DNA from: Cladobotryum mycophilum | Lineage: Eukaryota; Ascomycota; Sordariomycetes; Hypocreales; Hypocreaceae | NCBI GenBank assembly: GCA_036429605.1 | Contig: JAVFKD010000015.1 | Span: 186,001 to 250,000 of the forward strand | DNA length: 64,000 bases | Reading direction: 5' to 3' | In this document: piece by piece, positions 1 to 11,900 of the stretch | How positions within the stretch are numbered: position 1 is the stretch's first letter | Layout: the number at the start of each line of letters is the position of its first letter | Notes under the pieces: generated by a model | The model's database searches: none | What the model saw: only the letters and a program-made list of their open reading frames with translations | Told to the model about the DNA's origin: nothing | Translations under genes and position numbers: made by a program

Positions 1-1203
1 TTCTCGGCCCATTCCGATATTTGATGGAGGAGTTCGATTCGGGTTTTTGGCAGGCAGACTGGGTTCTGCTCCTTGGCATAAGAGTCGAAAGCTGCCTTCT
101 CCGCAACTGGAATTTTGATGAACGAAAGACTCTGGCTGACAGTATCTATCTTCTGATCGACTTTAAAGGCCTATTTAGTATTATAGTACACAAAGCGAGG
201 AGGCTAGGAACTAACTTTCACTAAGTAGGCCGCCGATCTTTTTCTCAGCCTTAACTCTGTTAGGAGGGATTCGGGTAAGAAGATCTTTTGCGTACGCAGT
301 AGCCGCTATTACTGTATACCCTTGCCACTTTTTATTCTTGTGCGAATCCGAGTAGTCGCAAATACCGCGAATGACCAGACAGGGGAAGTGGTTCATCAGC
401 CCTGCCGCCTCCATTTCGAAACACAGAACATCCTTCTCTGCAGCAAGTCTATCCCTTGTCATAGTGTCTTTCATTAGCTGATTCGCTGAAGCAATTGTGC
501 CGTAGTGAATGGCCGGATTATCGTTGTTTTCTGTCCGTTCAGTTCGAGGTAGTAAGATTAAGAGATCATCACCGCAGACGGCTGCACAACTTGTCTCACC
601 CGCTGGATGGACGACCCCACTTCTGTATAGCCTGTCGCTGCTTGGGTCTGGCCGTTTATACTCCCGCCGTAACCTTGGGTTCTTTTAAAGAATATTAATG
701 ATTGTCTCTTCGAGCCGATGTCCCTTCCTCTCGTACTGGGCCTTGATTCCATTCACAGCAGTTCTTAGGGACGTCGGTGGTTGGTCTAAGAAACCAGTCT
801 GTTGGAAGCTTTGATCCTGTACCGTTTTACCAAAGTCGTATTGGAACACACCTCCTTTCCCATCGCGAGAAGCACTGACGACGATGTCGCCTAGACGGAT
901 ATCATGCTTGGCACTTGGCGCACCGCCGCCGATACCTACCATTAGACCGATTCGGACATTAGGAAAGCTGTGCAGCATATCTCTCGCGACACTAGCTGCG
1001 GAAGCTATTCCGTACTCACCGTCGGGCAAGACGGCAATAACGACATTGTGTTTCCTAATCTTACCCAGCGTATAATCATTGTTGTCATGGGAAAAGACAT
1101 ATTCAGGTGGCTCGTGTTCCTCGTCAAGAAAGGCTTCTGCGGCGACGCGCTCTGTGCTAATGGCGCAGATCCACCCAACAGTGTAGTCTTCGTGGTTCGA
1201 CAT
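1..1203 (-). CDS. NLR-type gene, PNP_UDP_1 then start of NACHT linker (partial, one in-frame stop)
   Basis: Reading from ATG at 1203 gives the nucleoside-phosphorylase-like N-terminal domain of fungal NLRs: opening YTVGWICAIS, glycine-rich VGIGGGAP phosphate loop near residue 94, FEMEAAG and the Asp-containing GICDYSDSHKN block near the end. An intron of roughly 60 nt at about 161-221 (donor GTGAAA or GTTAGT) leads into a second exon with VAEKAAFDSYAKEQ and CLPKTRIELLHQI, the segment that precedes or opens NACHT in this family. The gene leaves the window at base 1, so the NTPase and any repeat domain are not visible. One in-frame TAA at 685-687 splits an otherwise continuous 331-codon frame; C-to-T in CAA would be RIP-type, but a GAA ancestor is equally possible. 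Family members act in non-self recognition and programmed cell death; here function is inferred and may be lost. Confidence 0.85.
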
Positions 1204-2112
1204 TTTCGTTTGCGGATCGGGGTTTTGTCGATGGCGATTTGTTTAGGTCAACTTGCGCTGTTCTAGAACAGCGAGAGGTTCGAGCGGTGCGCCTTAAAAG
1301 ATACCAACTATTCAACTCCTCCCATAGACAGTAGAAACAAAACGTAGAGACCTTAGAAAGAAGGAAATGAGGCTGGCTGTTGCGACCCCGCTCAGCATTG
1401 GGTTGAACCAGGTGGGGGTGGGGTTGGGTAGGATCTCGGTTACAGACACTTGTCGCGTTGGCTGCTAATCTGAGAGAGAATTCAGAAAGTTGCAGATCAA
1501 ACAGACAGCTTATCGGTGCCCCAGCCGATGTTCTCCTGACATGTGATTAGCCATAGACTGGCACTTGCTTAGACACCGCTTAGGGAGTCAAAGGTCCAGC
1601 GCCATAGTAATTGAGATTGCCGATACTGACGGGCATTCCTGCGACCCAGGCAGCCAGCTAGTACATCGACTGTGCTATGTTCTGTCCCGCTGCCGCCGGC
1701 TGGAGTTTGACGATTTCACTCTTAAATTATCTCGATGAAACTGTATTTTTGTGATGGCAAAAAGCTTTATATACCGCATTCAATGTGTAATTCATGAGCG
1801 GAGGATGCTCAGAGATACGGCTTGCTACGCTAATACGAGGTTATCCGCCGCCAATGTATACGGGCCGCTGCTTAAGAAGATTGCATGATTTAGTTGCTAT
1901 TAGCCTAAAAGCCACCTGACTACCTGAAAAGAAAGAATATCTAAGGCGATACGGATGAAACGTTATCTGGGGAAAGAACTAGAGTAATAATAGTAATTTG
2001 TAAAAGTCCAAATACGACTTTACTTGCAAGCTTGAGAGCGAATGTAAAAGGGCATGAAGTGGCTCAAGTCGTCTTGCTGAGATATTTAGTAACGGTACTC
2101 TAAAGGTATAAG
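1204..2112. other. intergenic, upstream side of the NLR gene
   Basis: I see no supported gene here. It should contain the NLR promoter, read leftwards. From about 1700 the sequence becomes AT-richer and leads into the dispersed repeat that starts near 2113. Confidence 0.5.
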
Positions 2113-2790
2113 CTGACTGCGGAGTCAACATACAGACTTGATTTATTACCTGTATGGGGTTGTCCTATTTGCGGTATTTGTATATTCCCAGTGGAATGTT
2201 ATGACGGCCGGCGCCAGCAAGAGCTATGCTTGAGCGTGGTACTATGCTTACACGAGAGATAATTAGAAGCCTAGGACTTCAAGACGTTGAGCACCAGGAT
2301 GATGGACGCTCCGTACGGAGGCTTAAACCTGAGTGTTGGTTGCTAGAAGCTTGACGGGGTGTGGCAAGTGACGTGGGATAGGCTACTGCTAGTGTGCCTC
2401 TTGCAAGGCAATGCGTCGGCTGGCCTCTTACGCGGCGACGCGTTGGCGGTGGTGTCTCTTACGAGATGATGTGCCTCGTGTGACGCAGAGGGGTAGCTGT
2501 CTCAGTACAAGACGATTTGCCTCTTGCAAGGCAGTGTATCGTCTGTGCCTCTTGCGAGGCAGCGTGTTAGCAACAGGGCTGCGCGGGCTGTAACGCCAGC
2601 TCTCGAGGAAGGTGAAGCTCTCCGAATTCCTTCCTCTTTATGCGCTGTTAGAACCTGATAGGCCCCAGCGGAGAGACAGTGCCAGTTGACCTGCAAAATG
2701 ACTCCACTGCGCTAACAGGCCATAACAGCTGCTAGCGCGGGAAAAATTTACAGGGGATTGTTACCGCGGAGTCAACAGCAGACTTGATTG
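2113..2790. repeat. dispersed stem-loop repeat, copy A
   Basis: This stretch aligns along most of its length with 51281-51890: shared blocks include GTGGAATGTTATGA, GAGCGTGGTACTA-like sequence, the run of TGCCTCTTGCRAGGCA stem-loops and the tail ending ACAGGGGA. It is bounded by a near-identical 24-25 bp direct repeat at 2119-2143 and 2766-2789 (GCGGAGTCAACA, then CAGACTTGATT); the left side of copy B has a degraded version of the same sequence, so this is probably part of the unit and not a target duplication. Stem-loops in this copy are more eroded than in copy B. No convincing protein is encoded. It could be a solo LTR, a non-autonomous element or the remnant of a structured RNA gene. Confidence 0.75.
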
Positions 2791-3026
2791 TACTCTATTA
2801 TTCGGCTGGACCCGCGATGCCTATTTTGTCTTTTACTGTGCCTCCACGGAGACAAGAAGTACAAAGACGGAGACTGGACATGGGCGCTGTATGGGCTTAA
2901 AGCAGATCACGAAAAAGCATCAGAGATCATCGTAAGTAGTCATTATGCATACATTTACCCAGCAGTTATTTCTATCCTACGGCTGTGTCGCTTAAACGCA
3001 CAACGTCTCAATTAATGGACTGTCTA

Positions 3027-5098
3027 CTATAACACACTCGTCTCCACACAATGTAATTGGCGTCCCCCTCTTAGTCGTTTGTTGAACTTTTGGGCTCTAA
3101 CAGCAGCTCTACGCTTTCTTTGAGGTGGCGGAGCTTTAGTTATGGCATCATCCATCCACGCCAAGTTCAGAAGATCAATGATCTCTACTCGCAAGGCTTC
3201 AGCGCTGTACTTCCCATCCACCCCGAATGTGGCGGGTAGGCCGAGCATGCGAAGTCGCGCATGCTTAACTACGATCGGGCCACAGCTGTGGTCATCTGTC
3301 TGCTGTATTACTCTCTGGCGAAGGAGGATTAGCGGGGCCTAGGCGGATTATGATGATGGCCGTACCTCTTCAACATATTGAAGCTGGGGAAACGCTTTGG
3401 CGCACACCCTCTGCTAGACAATTAGCTCTCATCTCTTCCAGGACTTCCAGAAGACATACCTCCACATCGGTCATCTCTCCGGGCCGAATGACAATAGAGT
3501 CATAGTGATGGATGGTCTTTGTTTGGTGGTTAATCTCAAGGAGACTGAAATGGTTGTTACGAAGGAAGAGTGGGAAGAAGCAGACCGGCTCGGCTTGCAT
3601 CTCTTCGCGCCACGACTCCATCTTCCGAGCCGCCACTTGGAAGGGATCCTTCATTATGGCGCCGGAGTTTGGTCCAGTCTTGTAATGGATGGAGATACAG
3701 CGACCGACCCGGACAAAAGACAACTTGTCTAAGACGTGCAGGCAAGCCTCTATAGTTGAGTCAGTCAGCCACACATTTGGCTTAAGTCCACGGAAAGAGC
3801 TGGCGTCGAATTGAAACCCAGTACCTCTCACGAGAAGTCTGCCTTGCTCTGGTATCTGGAGCATCTTGGCCTGGGTTAGCTGGGGAGGCGGGACGACCTT
3901 GGGGCCTGTGGGTCTTAAGCCGTCGTTGAAGAGCGTCTCGTTTGTCCGGCCTGTTCGGAAGAACTCTGTGACCTGCACATCGAGAAGCTTCAAAACGGCC
4001 CATTTAGCTTCATTTCTAGGCAGCTCTGCAATCAGCTTGTCCAGCACCTCTTCGGATGATTTCCCAAGTCCCCTGCCGTGAGTTAGCTTGCCTGCCTTCA
4101 ATACTGAAAAGAATGCTTACCATGGATCCATAATCAGGATGCCGACACCAAGCCCACACTTCAGACGATTCCATTTCCGGCCACGCGTCAAACTTGTGTG
4201 CAAGGTTTTGCGGTTTTCTTTTTGATCCTCTTCCTTGACAAACTGTAGCATTCTATTCACAACATGCCCCGAGGCATCTTGAGCTTCCTTGCTTTTCCTT
4301 TCCGCCCCAGGACTGATCAATTGGACCTGTGAGTGGTGCCAGTCTGCGAACGCCATCGCTATGGAGACGTATCTCATCGTCCCTCGGAGCTTCTCCCCGC
4401 GTCCTACTTTCAACAGTGAAAGCCACCCTGAGCCGTCGGACCAGGCGTCCCCTATTTTGGGCTCTGCATTGTTGACGGAATCAAAAACTGACTTGAACAT
4501 CTCCTGCGAGGCTGTCGGAGCACTGAGATGCCCGATGACCTCCCGGCTATGGCGGATGAAGTCGCCGATCGATTGAGAAAGAAGTGAGGAGGATACCTGT
4601 ACCGGCCTCGTGTGTTTCCCGGTGGGGGTTGGCTTGTTCGGAAGAGGAATTTCTTCGAGGAGAGGCGGTTTCGTCAGAACTGATTGATGTATCCTCAGTA
4701 GCGACGACGATGGTTGACAACACACTTGGTGATTGTATGTCACTTTCCGTCTCATCCAATGCCCTTGGGGTCGCGGTACCCGCCGATAAATAATTTTCGA
4801 TAGCGTTAGCGTATTCAGGGGGTTGGGAAATGTCAGGCAAAGCTCCTCCCCGTCGTCCCCGACTCTCACAGGCGGCTTCTATTGTCTCCCCGGCTGCTTC
4901 ATCATGGTCTTTCAATCCCTTACTCTCGCAGGTATTGGAGAGTATAGAAGCGAATTCTCTTAGTCTGCGCCGTTCAGTGAGGGGTAGCTGCTCGACCAGC
5001 AGATATAGCTCGTTGTCAAGACGATCGATGCTGCCGAGAATCTCCATGATATAGCCAAGGAGTTTCTGCGCTGGCTTCTTTGGTCCTCTGCGTCCCAT
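3027..5098 (-). CDS. Ulp1-like (C48) cysteine protease family protein, spliced
   Basis: ATG at 5098 opens a basic then coiled, acidic N-terminal region. A well-formed 48-nt intron at 4073-4120 (donor GTAAGC, branch GCTAAC, acceptor CAG) joins MDPW to GLGKSSEEV. The C-terminal part carries the C48 signature in order: NNHFSLLEI with the catalytic His, HHYDSI with the Asp, and DHSCGPIVV with the Cys (codon at 3282-3284). Between Asp and Cys the frame changes across about 80 nt near 3290-3370, best explained by another intron; a further frame change near 4560-4690 is an intron or a frameshift. Such proteases cleave SUMO or related modifiers; fungal accessory genomes and some DNA transposons carry stand-alone copies. 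Substrate is unknown. The conserved triad suggests a working enzyme. Confidence 0.75.
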
Positions 5099-5969
5099 GG
5101 CTGCGTCAAGTCCGCTGGAAATTTAACGTTCAATCGAATTCGTGCCCAAAGTATGAAGGATATGGGAACCGGTCGATGGAGTTGGGTGCGAGAGAGCACA
5201 GCTTTAAGAGCTCCTTACGACCAACACCAAGCGGTATATCCGTCCCGTGGAGCCAGCGCAGGAAGCTGCCCTCAGATCGACCCCGACTTCCCAGGAAGTT
5301 GCACCATAGATAAGGGCACTCCCTGCTCCGCCATTAATCCCACGTCGCGGCCATGTATGATAAGCCAGCCATAGCCCTTCCGTTCGTCACCGTCATACCA
5401 AACCAGCCATAACAAGTTGACCCCTCATCGTGAGTACCACGATGACTGGTTTGATCAGTATCCACGTACTGTGCTAAGAGCGACACCTCTCCACCTTCAG
5501 GGACAGCGACCCTTGCAGTAACCTTGATCACATCCTATCCACGAATCACGCTCTGACGGAGATAGCTTCTTAAGAAGGACCGAATGCTGCGCTGCACGAC
5601 GACGTGGTAGGAGGATTTGGCCTTGTTTTCTCATTCTCTCCCTGGCCGCAGCATCACGGCCAGTGTTGACGACAGAGACTGGTCAATGCAAGCGTATGGC
5701 GAGTTACTGCCGTTCTAACGCTAGGATTCTCTGATCTTGTGACTCTGGCCCCGAAAGCGACTTCCTGAGAAGTCCTCTCTCGGGCACCGCGGAGAGTCCC
5801 GGTGGACTCTTGACACCCCCTAACTTCCTGGGAAGTTGGCTAGCAAGCCACAAGGGGGGGGGGTTAACCGTCTCGAAGGCGATTCATTCACGGCTATATA
5901 ATACCACCTGCCCTGCCTTCAAATATTTCTCTTAAATCACCCTTCTTCTCAAGATAACAAACAACAACC
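5099..5969. other. intergenic with paired palindromes and a promoter-like end
   Basis: No gene is supported. A palindrome with 7-bp arms, AACTTCCTGGGAAGTT, lies at 5822-5837, and its near reverse complement lies at 5285-5300. A G10 run sits near 5849-5858. The last 80 bases hold TATATAA, a pyrimidine-rich stretch and a CAA-rich leader directly before the sirtuin ATG, a typical fungal core promoter. Confidence 0.5.
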
Positions 5970-7297
5970 ATGGCCAAAATAAGAGTACACGTGCTACCTC
6001 ATTCACATGGCCACATGGACCATATGGCAACCACAATCTCCAACGCCAAAAGAATTGTAGTAATGATAGGAGCTGGTGTCAGCACCTCAGCGGGTATTCC
6101 GGTTTGTGATCCTTATCCTGATGTACTTAAAAGTTGCTGACCAGCGTAAGACTTTCGATCAGACGAGGGCCTGTATAAAAATAATAACATTTTCTCTGCA
6201 AATATTCTTCGTTGTCCGGGTGGACCCGAGATGCTTGCTAAAAAGGCATTAGAGCTTTACGAGAAAGCTATCGTAGCAGAGCCAACGATAACGCACTACC
6301 TCATCCGTACCTTACGAGATTAACGTTAACTCCGCCGTTATTACACTTAGAACATAAATATGCTTAAGAGTAAGATAGGCCTCTCCGTGGATATAAATGA
6401 TCCTGAGACGGATTATATTCCTTTTCATAGCTCGCTTTGTTATTATAGATACACCGTTTATCAAGTCAGTGTTAAGAGGAAATCCAGGACTTACCTAAAC
6501 GTCACTCCCGACTATGCCTCTTACGCCTCTAGCCTACAGGCTAGGCTAAGCCAGGGCAAGCGGCGAACCGCTGTTGGCACACTTATGCCAGACATTGAAC
6601 TTTTGGGTGTATCTTATCGCAATAGAGAAACCATCGCTTGTTTTATTTATAAGGATAAGATCTCTCTCCCTAATGTTCTGCTTATACTTAATACAAGCCT
6701 ATGTGTTAATAGGCCTATAAGGCTATGCAGAAACATGGTGAAGGTGGTAGCCAATCGAGGGGGAAGGTGATTTGGGTCAATCTGGAGGAGCCGCCTACTT
6801 CTATCCTGTCCGGATTAGTGGATTATCTCGTTTAATAGGACTGTGACAGCTGGGTTCAGGATCTGCAGATACGGAAGCCTCCTTTCCGTGACGTTGCTGC
6901 TATGTCCTGTCCAATAATAAAGCTCACAAGATTTGTTAGCTGTGTCTCATATAAACTAGGAGTCTACTGGTTTCCCACATGCATAAGCGTGTCTATTAAG
7001 TATATTCCGGCGATGCTCCTTAAACACGCAAAGGAACTTATCATTAAGGGGTACAGGGCACAAGCTTGGGCGCGGGTTGCTTTAGACGCCGGGAGCCTGG
7101 TCAAGGAAAGCCACTCTGTCTGCGTTAAGAGACTCAAAGACGTTAGACTTGCGGCAACTAGGGGTGTGGCTCTGTTCCGTGTTGACGTATGTGTTACCGC
7201 GGAGTACGCTAAAAAGATGCATTTTTGTTATTGGGCAAAGAAGATTATGTCTAGAAAGTTTCCGCCGGAAGTAGTAAAAGATACTCTAGATAGATGA
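5970..7297 (+). pseudogene. sirtuin (Sir2 family) pseudogene with C-terminal extension
   Basis: ATG at 5970 in a good context opens a Sir2 domain: GAGVSTSAGIP, intron 6102-6150 (branch GCTGAC), then DFRSDEGLYK. The frame continues through the NAD and catalytic region as the ruins of TQNID, HGSL (now HSSL, His kept), the zinc ribbon, LMPDI, GTSL (now NTSL) and, after one missing base in the G5 run at 6759-6763, VIWVNLEEPPTS. In-frame stops lie at about 6320-6355 and 6833-6838. All four expected zinc cysteines are tyrosines (YTVY and DYASY), and each change is TGY to TAY, the TpG-to-TpA type RIP makes. Sirtuins are NAD-dependent deacylases; without zinc ligands this copy cannot be functional. 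The tail after 6880 (MSCPIIKL onward, open to 7297) is an extension I do not recognise. Confidence 0.8.
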
Positions 7298-7991
7298 CTA
7301 TATAGAGATTGCCTTAGTTTAGAATTAGTATTTTACGATTACATGTATTCTTCCTTTTCTTTATTTAATATTACTATTCTAATTTACTAAGCGTCCTAGA
7401 CCTTCTGGTCTTCAGTTAGCTCAAGGCTATTTAAGCACAGTTTATCTAGGTATCAGCGTAAAGAGGATGTTAATGGCACAGTAAAGGGAGGGGATGTCCA
7501 AGACCCCCTTTCCTCAGGCCCACTGGGCACACCACCATCTGCGACTCTCAAATGGTATGTCTACGTCACAAGATTGACTTTATTTACCTTTTATTGCTTT
7601 ATATGGCCATAGGCGATAACGTTGGCCCAGCCGTGTAGGCTAGATTGCTAGAGTTCCACCCAAGTCATGTAACGCCACTCTCACACCCCGTGCCGTCGTA
7701 GGAGGTCAAGGCCACAATGTATTAAAACCTCGTAATACAAATAGGTCACATTATGTGACCATGACCAGGGAGTAACACTGCCTTTTTCTTTTGCGGACCG
7801 TGGAGCGTATCATCTAATCCGCAAGAAGGATAGCACCAGCGAGCATGTGCCGCCCAGGCTTTCCTTTGACGTATAAAAGGGTGACCTTGCCCCCAGACTA
7901 CCAGTTCCCATTCTTCTCCTCTACATCTTCTTCAATAATACAGTTGTTCAGACATATCATTCGGACCTAGATCCCCAGACGCTCCATCACA
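7298..7991. promoter_or_regulatory. intergenic with core promoter of the 7992 gene
   Basis: No gene seen. TATAAAAG at 7872-7879 lies about 115 bases before the ATG at 7992 and is followed by a CT-rich start region (TTCTTCTCCTCTACATCTTC), as in highly regulated fungal promoters. Confidence 0.5.
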
Positions 7992-8937
7992 ATGACCCTA
8001 CCAACGCCTGTATCTGATCAGATCGTCACGCCTACCCGCCACACCCATATCCTGAAAGATAATATACCATCGACACACCGCATGTCAAGATATAAGAATA
8101 TAAACCGTAATGGTAAAGCGGAGGATAGGTCGCCTACTAATCAACAAACGGTGACACCACTTATTGCTCAGCCTAACTTCTCTGGTCAAGCGACAGTGGC
8201 CAAACCCGCAACAGACGCAGATGTTACGGACAACGACTCTAAAGCTACTAATCCAGACGCCAGGTCAAAGATCTTAAAGTGGCATAAAAGAATTACCCGC
8301 CTTGGCCCTAATATAAACGACTCTGTGTTAATACCATGCAAATCACAAGCCCCTTCATCCGGTGCTATTGGCAAAACTATACGATTCACTGAGAAGCCGA
8401 GACGAGGTCAGTTACTTTATAAGCATAGCAAGTATCTCACAACTAATAAACATAATAGGTTATAAGACTCTGTTAGTAGATCATCGCTCTAAGAGCCGAG
8501 ATCATATGATTCTTCGATCGGAGAGCCAGCGCCCTGCCTTCCTTCGAAACAGCCTTAGAAGAGCGGAGATCAAGAGACTTTGCGGGAAGGTTTGGCCCGA
8601 GGATGATACCTGCAGGTTTGGTGTACGTCTAGACCTCTCTATTGAGGGAATGCAGGAATTTGGACAGCTTGCTCTAGCGAAGAAGCTCATCACCAAGAAA
8701 TATGGCCGAGAGTACTGGGCACTTTTTGCCTTAAGTCTTAACCCACTCAGGGATATAATGTATCCGTTTACCCGGATTCGTTGGATTAAGGATGTTTTCG
8801 AACTAAAAGGGGTTGTCCGATTCGTAGCTTATGCTGACATTAGATTCGAAGATTTAAGATGGTCTAGGCACAAAAGCAGGGCAAAGTACCTGATAATAGA
8901 AAAGTTGCCTCGCTCCGCGCTGCATACTCTCCTCTAA
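7992..8937 (+). CDS. unknown protein, two exons
   Basis: Exon 1 is 7992-8406 and exon 2 is 8459-8937, separated by a 52-nt intron with donor GTCAGT, branch CTAATA and acceptor TAG. The splice keeps the frame and gives about 297 residues. The N-terminal half is polar and low-complexity (T, P, S, N, D), so probably disordered. The C-terminal half is basic and rich in aromatic residues, with blocks such as AEIKRLCGKVWPEDD and YGREYWALFALSLNPL. I do not recognise the family. It has a TATA box and sits next to the RIP-damaged sirtuin, so it could itself be a mildly mutated copy; no internal stop is present. Confidence 0.6.
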
Positions 8938-11900
8938 GAGCATTCCTATGCTTAGCATAGTTTATTAAATAAAATTAAGTTTATATGGTCTAGATTTGAT
9001 CTTCGTATTCTAGTGAATGATGATGGGTGTTTAAGAATATCGCTCTTAAGAAGTCTAGAAATCTTCTATACATTCCCTTTACCTTCCCCGCCTCCGCTAT
9101 ATCTAAGGGCAACTAACATATAATCTCCTTACTATCACCCTTAATATAATGATCCATAGCCTCTTGGCAATGTTGGCTATAAGGCCAATGTGGATTCTTA
9201 TAGGGTATACCTAAGGTGACGGTGTGAGGGTGGCCGAGGAAAACGCTAGTGTTGTTTAGTTGCGATGACACGAAGACTCAAGTTACCGAGAGTTTGGCGA
9301 GACACAAGGCAGGTAGCATGTGTTTAAGTACTTGCACAGCCATAGCAGATTAGATCCTTACTTATCTTAGAGATTTTAGGTTAATTCGCATAGTAATTTA
9401 TGTCTATCATATATCTTACTCCTCTGCTATTTATAACTTTTGTTTATTACCTTATGGTTAGGCGCTGTAGCAGAGGTTCAGGGTGCATTCATACGCGCCT
9501 ATAGGCTTTATTTTCGTCCACCTTACCGCCCCGCCTTCTCTCTAAGGGTTCAATTTAAGACCCCTGCACATGGAGACCAATAGGTCCAGTTTGATATTAA
9601 TGAAACAGACTGTACTCCGCACAGCGGTCCCAAGAGCGGTTTTCGTTCGTACCACTTACACATCGCACATTATTATCACGCCGCCAACTTAAACAATAAT
9701 CTTCCCACTATCGGCCCTTGCCAGTCACCGCTTAACAGTCCTCAAGGAATTTATCGCTGTGATTTAGTCATATTACAAATACTTACGTGCTTTATTCCTT
9801 TTCTATTTAATAATAATATAACTAAATATAACTAATAATTGTTTATTTTTACTACAGTAGGCTTATTGTGTAATACTAAACGGGTTAAAAGTGCTAATTG
9901 CAGGGCAGAAAATCACCGACGTCCAGCATAGAATTATAATAAGACCGGAAACAAAGGCTCGGAGATATATTATTATTACTAAGAGCATACTGCAATTCGT
10001 CTTGTAGTCTTTTGCGGCCCTTGGGGACTGGATCAGTTTTATACTACTCATGTCTATCCGGGATATCTCAGGCTCTTGACATTAAGTGGTTTAGGTGTCT
10101 CGTGGTTAGTTAATGTATTTCTTTGGACAATGAGTAGCGTTTATACTCTATAAAATTCCAGGATCTCTAGTAACCTCCTGCTTAAATTAAAATAAAGTTT
10201 TACGTGCTGCCTTTCCTGTTTTGCCTATAAGCTCCTTAAAAAAACAGGAAGCTACTAGTAATAAAAGTATGAAGAGAATGGTGGAGCGTAGAGCCAAGAG
10301 TATTAGCAAGAACCGCTAGTACTTTAGTCAGGGTAATCTATTAATATAAGATACCAGCACTAATTTTTATCAAAACACTCTACACATTTAACTAGTAACT
10401 TTATAAGTTTAAATACTAGTACTAATTCTTCTTAAAACTCGCTCTACTAGTAACCTTATATTCCAGGTACTAGTAACCTGGGTCTTATTTTAAACCCCTT
10501 CTAACTTACCAGTAATGCCTTGCGTTAGTTAGCGGTAACTAAACCGGCGCATACCGAATATACTAGTACCTATTATAGGTTAATTGCTAGTAATAGTGGA
10601 GTACTGGTAATGATTACAAGGCGGCTACCAGATCCCTATAGTTACCACTAACTCTTACCATACAATTACTAGTATACTAAAGCCGCCCTTTTATAATTAC
10701 TAGTAATCACTTGCTTAAATTACTAGCAGAAGTATGCGGGGACTTCTAAGTTACCAGTCATTAACACCCTATCGCATATGCTTACTAGTATTATCCCACG
10801 CACGTCTTATAACTACTAGTGCAAATTAGTGCCTCGGGGGCCGAATAGGTTACTAGCAGATACAAACCTTACATATATATAACGGTAGTAGAGGTACTGG
10901 TATCCATGGATTGCCTTAAAGTCCAGCGAGATCTTCCGCTTATACATTACTAGTAATGCCTTTTCCTCTTTAGCGATTTATCCTATTCCATTATATCAAA
11001 GTAAAGGCTATATAGAAAAATAATTAAAGAAAGTAATACTCAATGTAAACGCAGTACGTAATATACCTTTTTATCTAGTTATATATACATGGTTATAACC
11101 TGACCGCGCTAACGTTAAAGGTTATGTGATGCTAATGTATTGTAGCCGCTGTTAATGAGGTCGAAAATAAGGCGAACTAAAAATTAACCGTGCAATAGAA
11201 GTACAAGGGCCTTATTTTCGGAGTGATTAAGAATCTATCTACAGGATCTGGTTTAGCCCTTTGGCTACAATGACCTTGTCGTTAAGTACGTTAGGTATAG
11301 ACTGCAATAAGTGTTAATAAATCAAATACTATTAGTAGCGATATAAGCAAAACAAAAACATTAGCAATATTAGCGCTATTAGCACTTATACTCATCTAAT
11401 ACCTATATTCTAAATATAATAGAGCAAGCAAATTAGTATAATATCCTTTAACATTTGATAAAACCTAGCAAATCAAATAAACAAGTCTGAAGCTATTTGT
11501 ACATTCAAACGATTAAATACTTAAGACCCTAGAAAGTTTAATAGATTTAATAAATATAGGGTATACTTAGTAAAACTTTAGAAAAGGATATGATTGGCTG
11601 GAAAATAGTTAGTATAGCATAATATTTATACAGCTAGCTCTAACACGACCCGCGACGCGTTGCAAGATATTCGCTTCAAGCAACAAGACCTCAACTATAT
11701 AATTTCAATAGCTACACCAACACTAATTCGCGATGAACCTATAGTATTCGGTGCTTCCCACCCTCGAGGCATTATTTCACAGCTTTCTACTTCCTTAGAG
11801 GCATCATCCTCTGTAGAATTCGATCCTAATAACCCCGATTCAATACTAAACCTCCCTATAGCTCTATTTGGCAGGCTTGACCTCCCACAGCCAGTTAATA

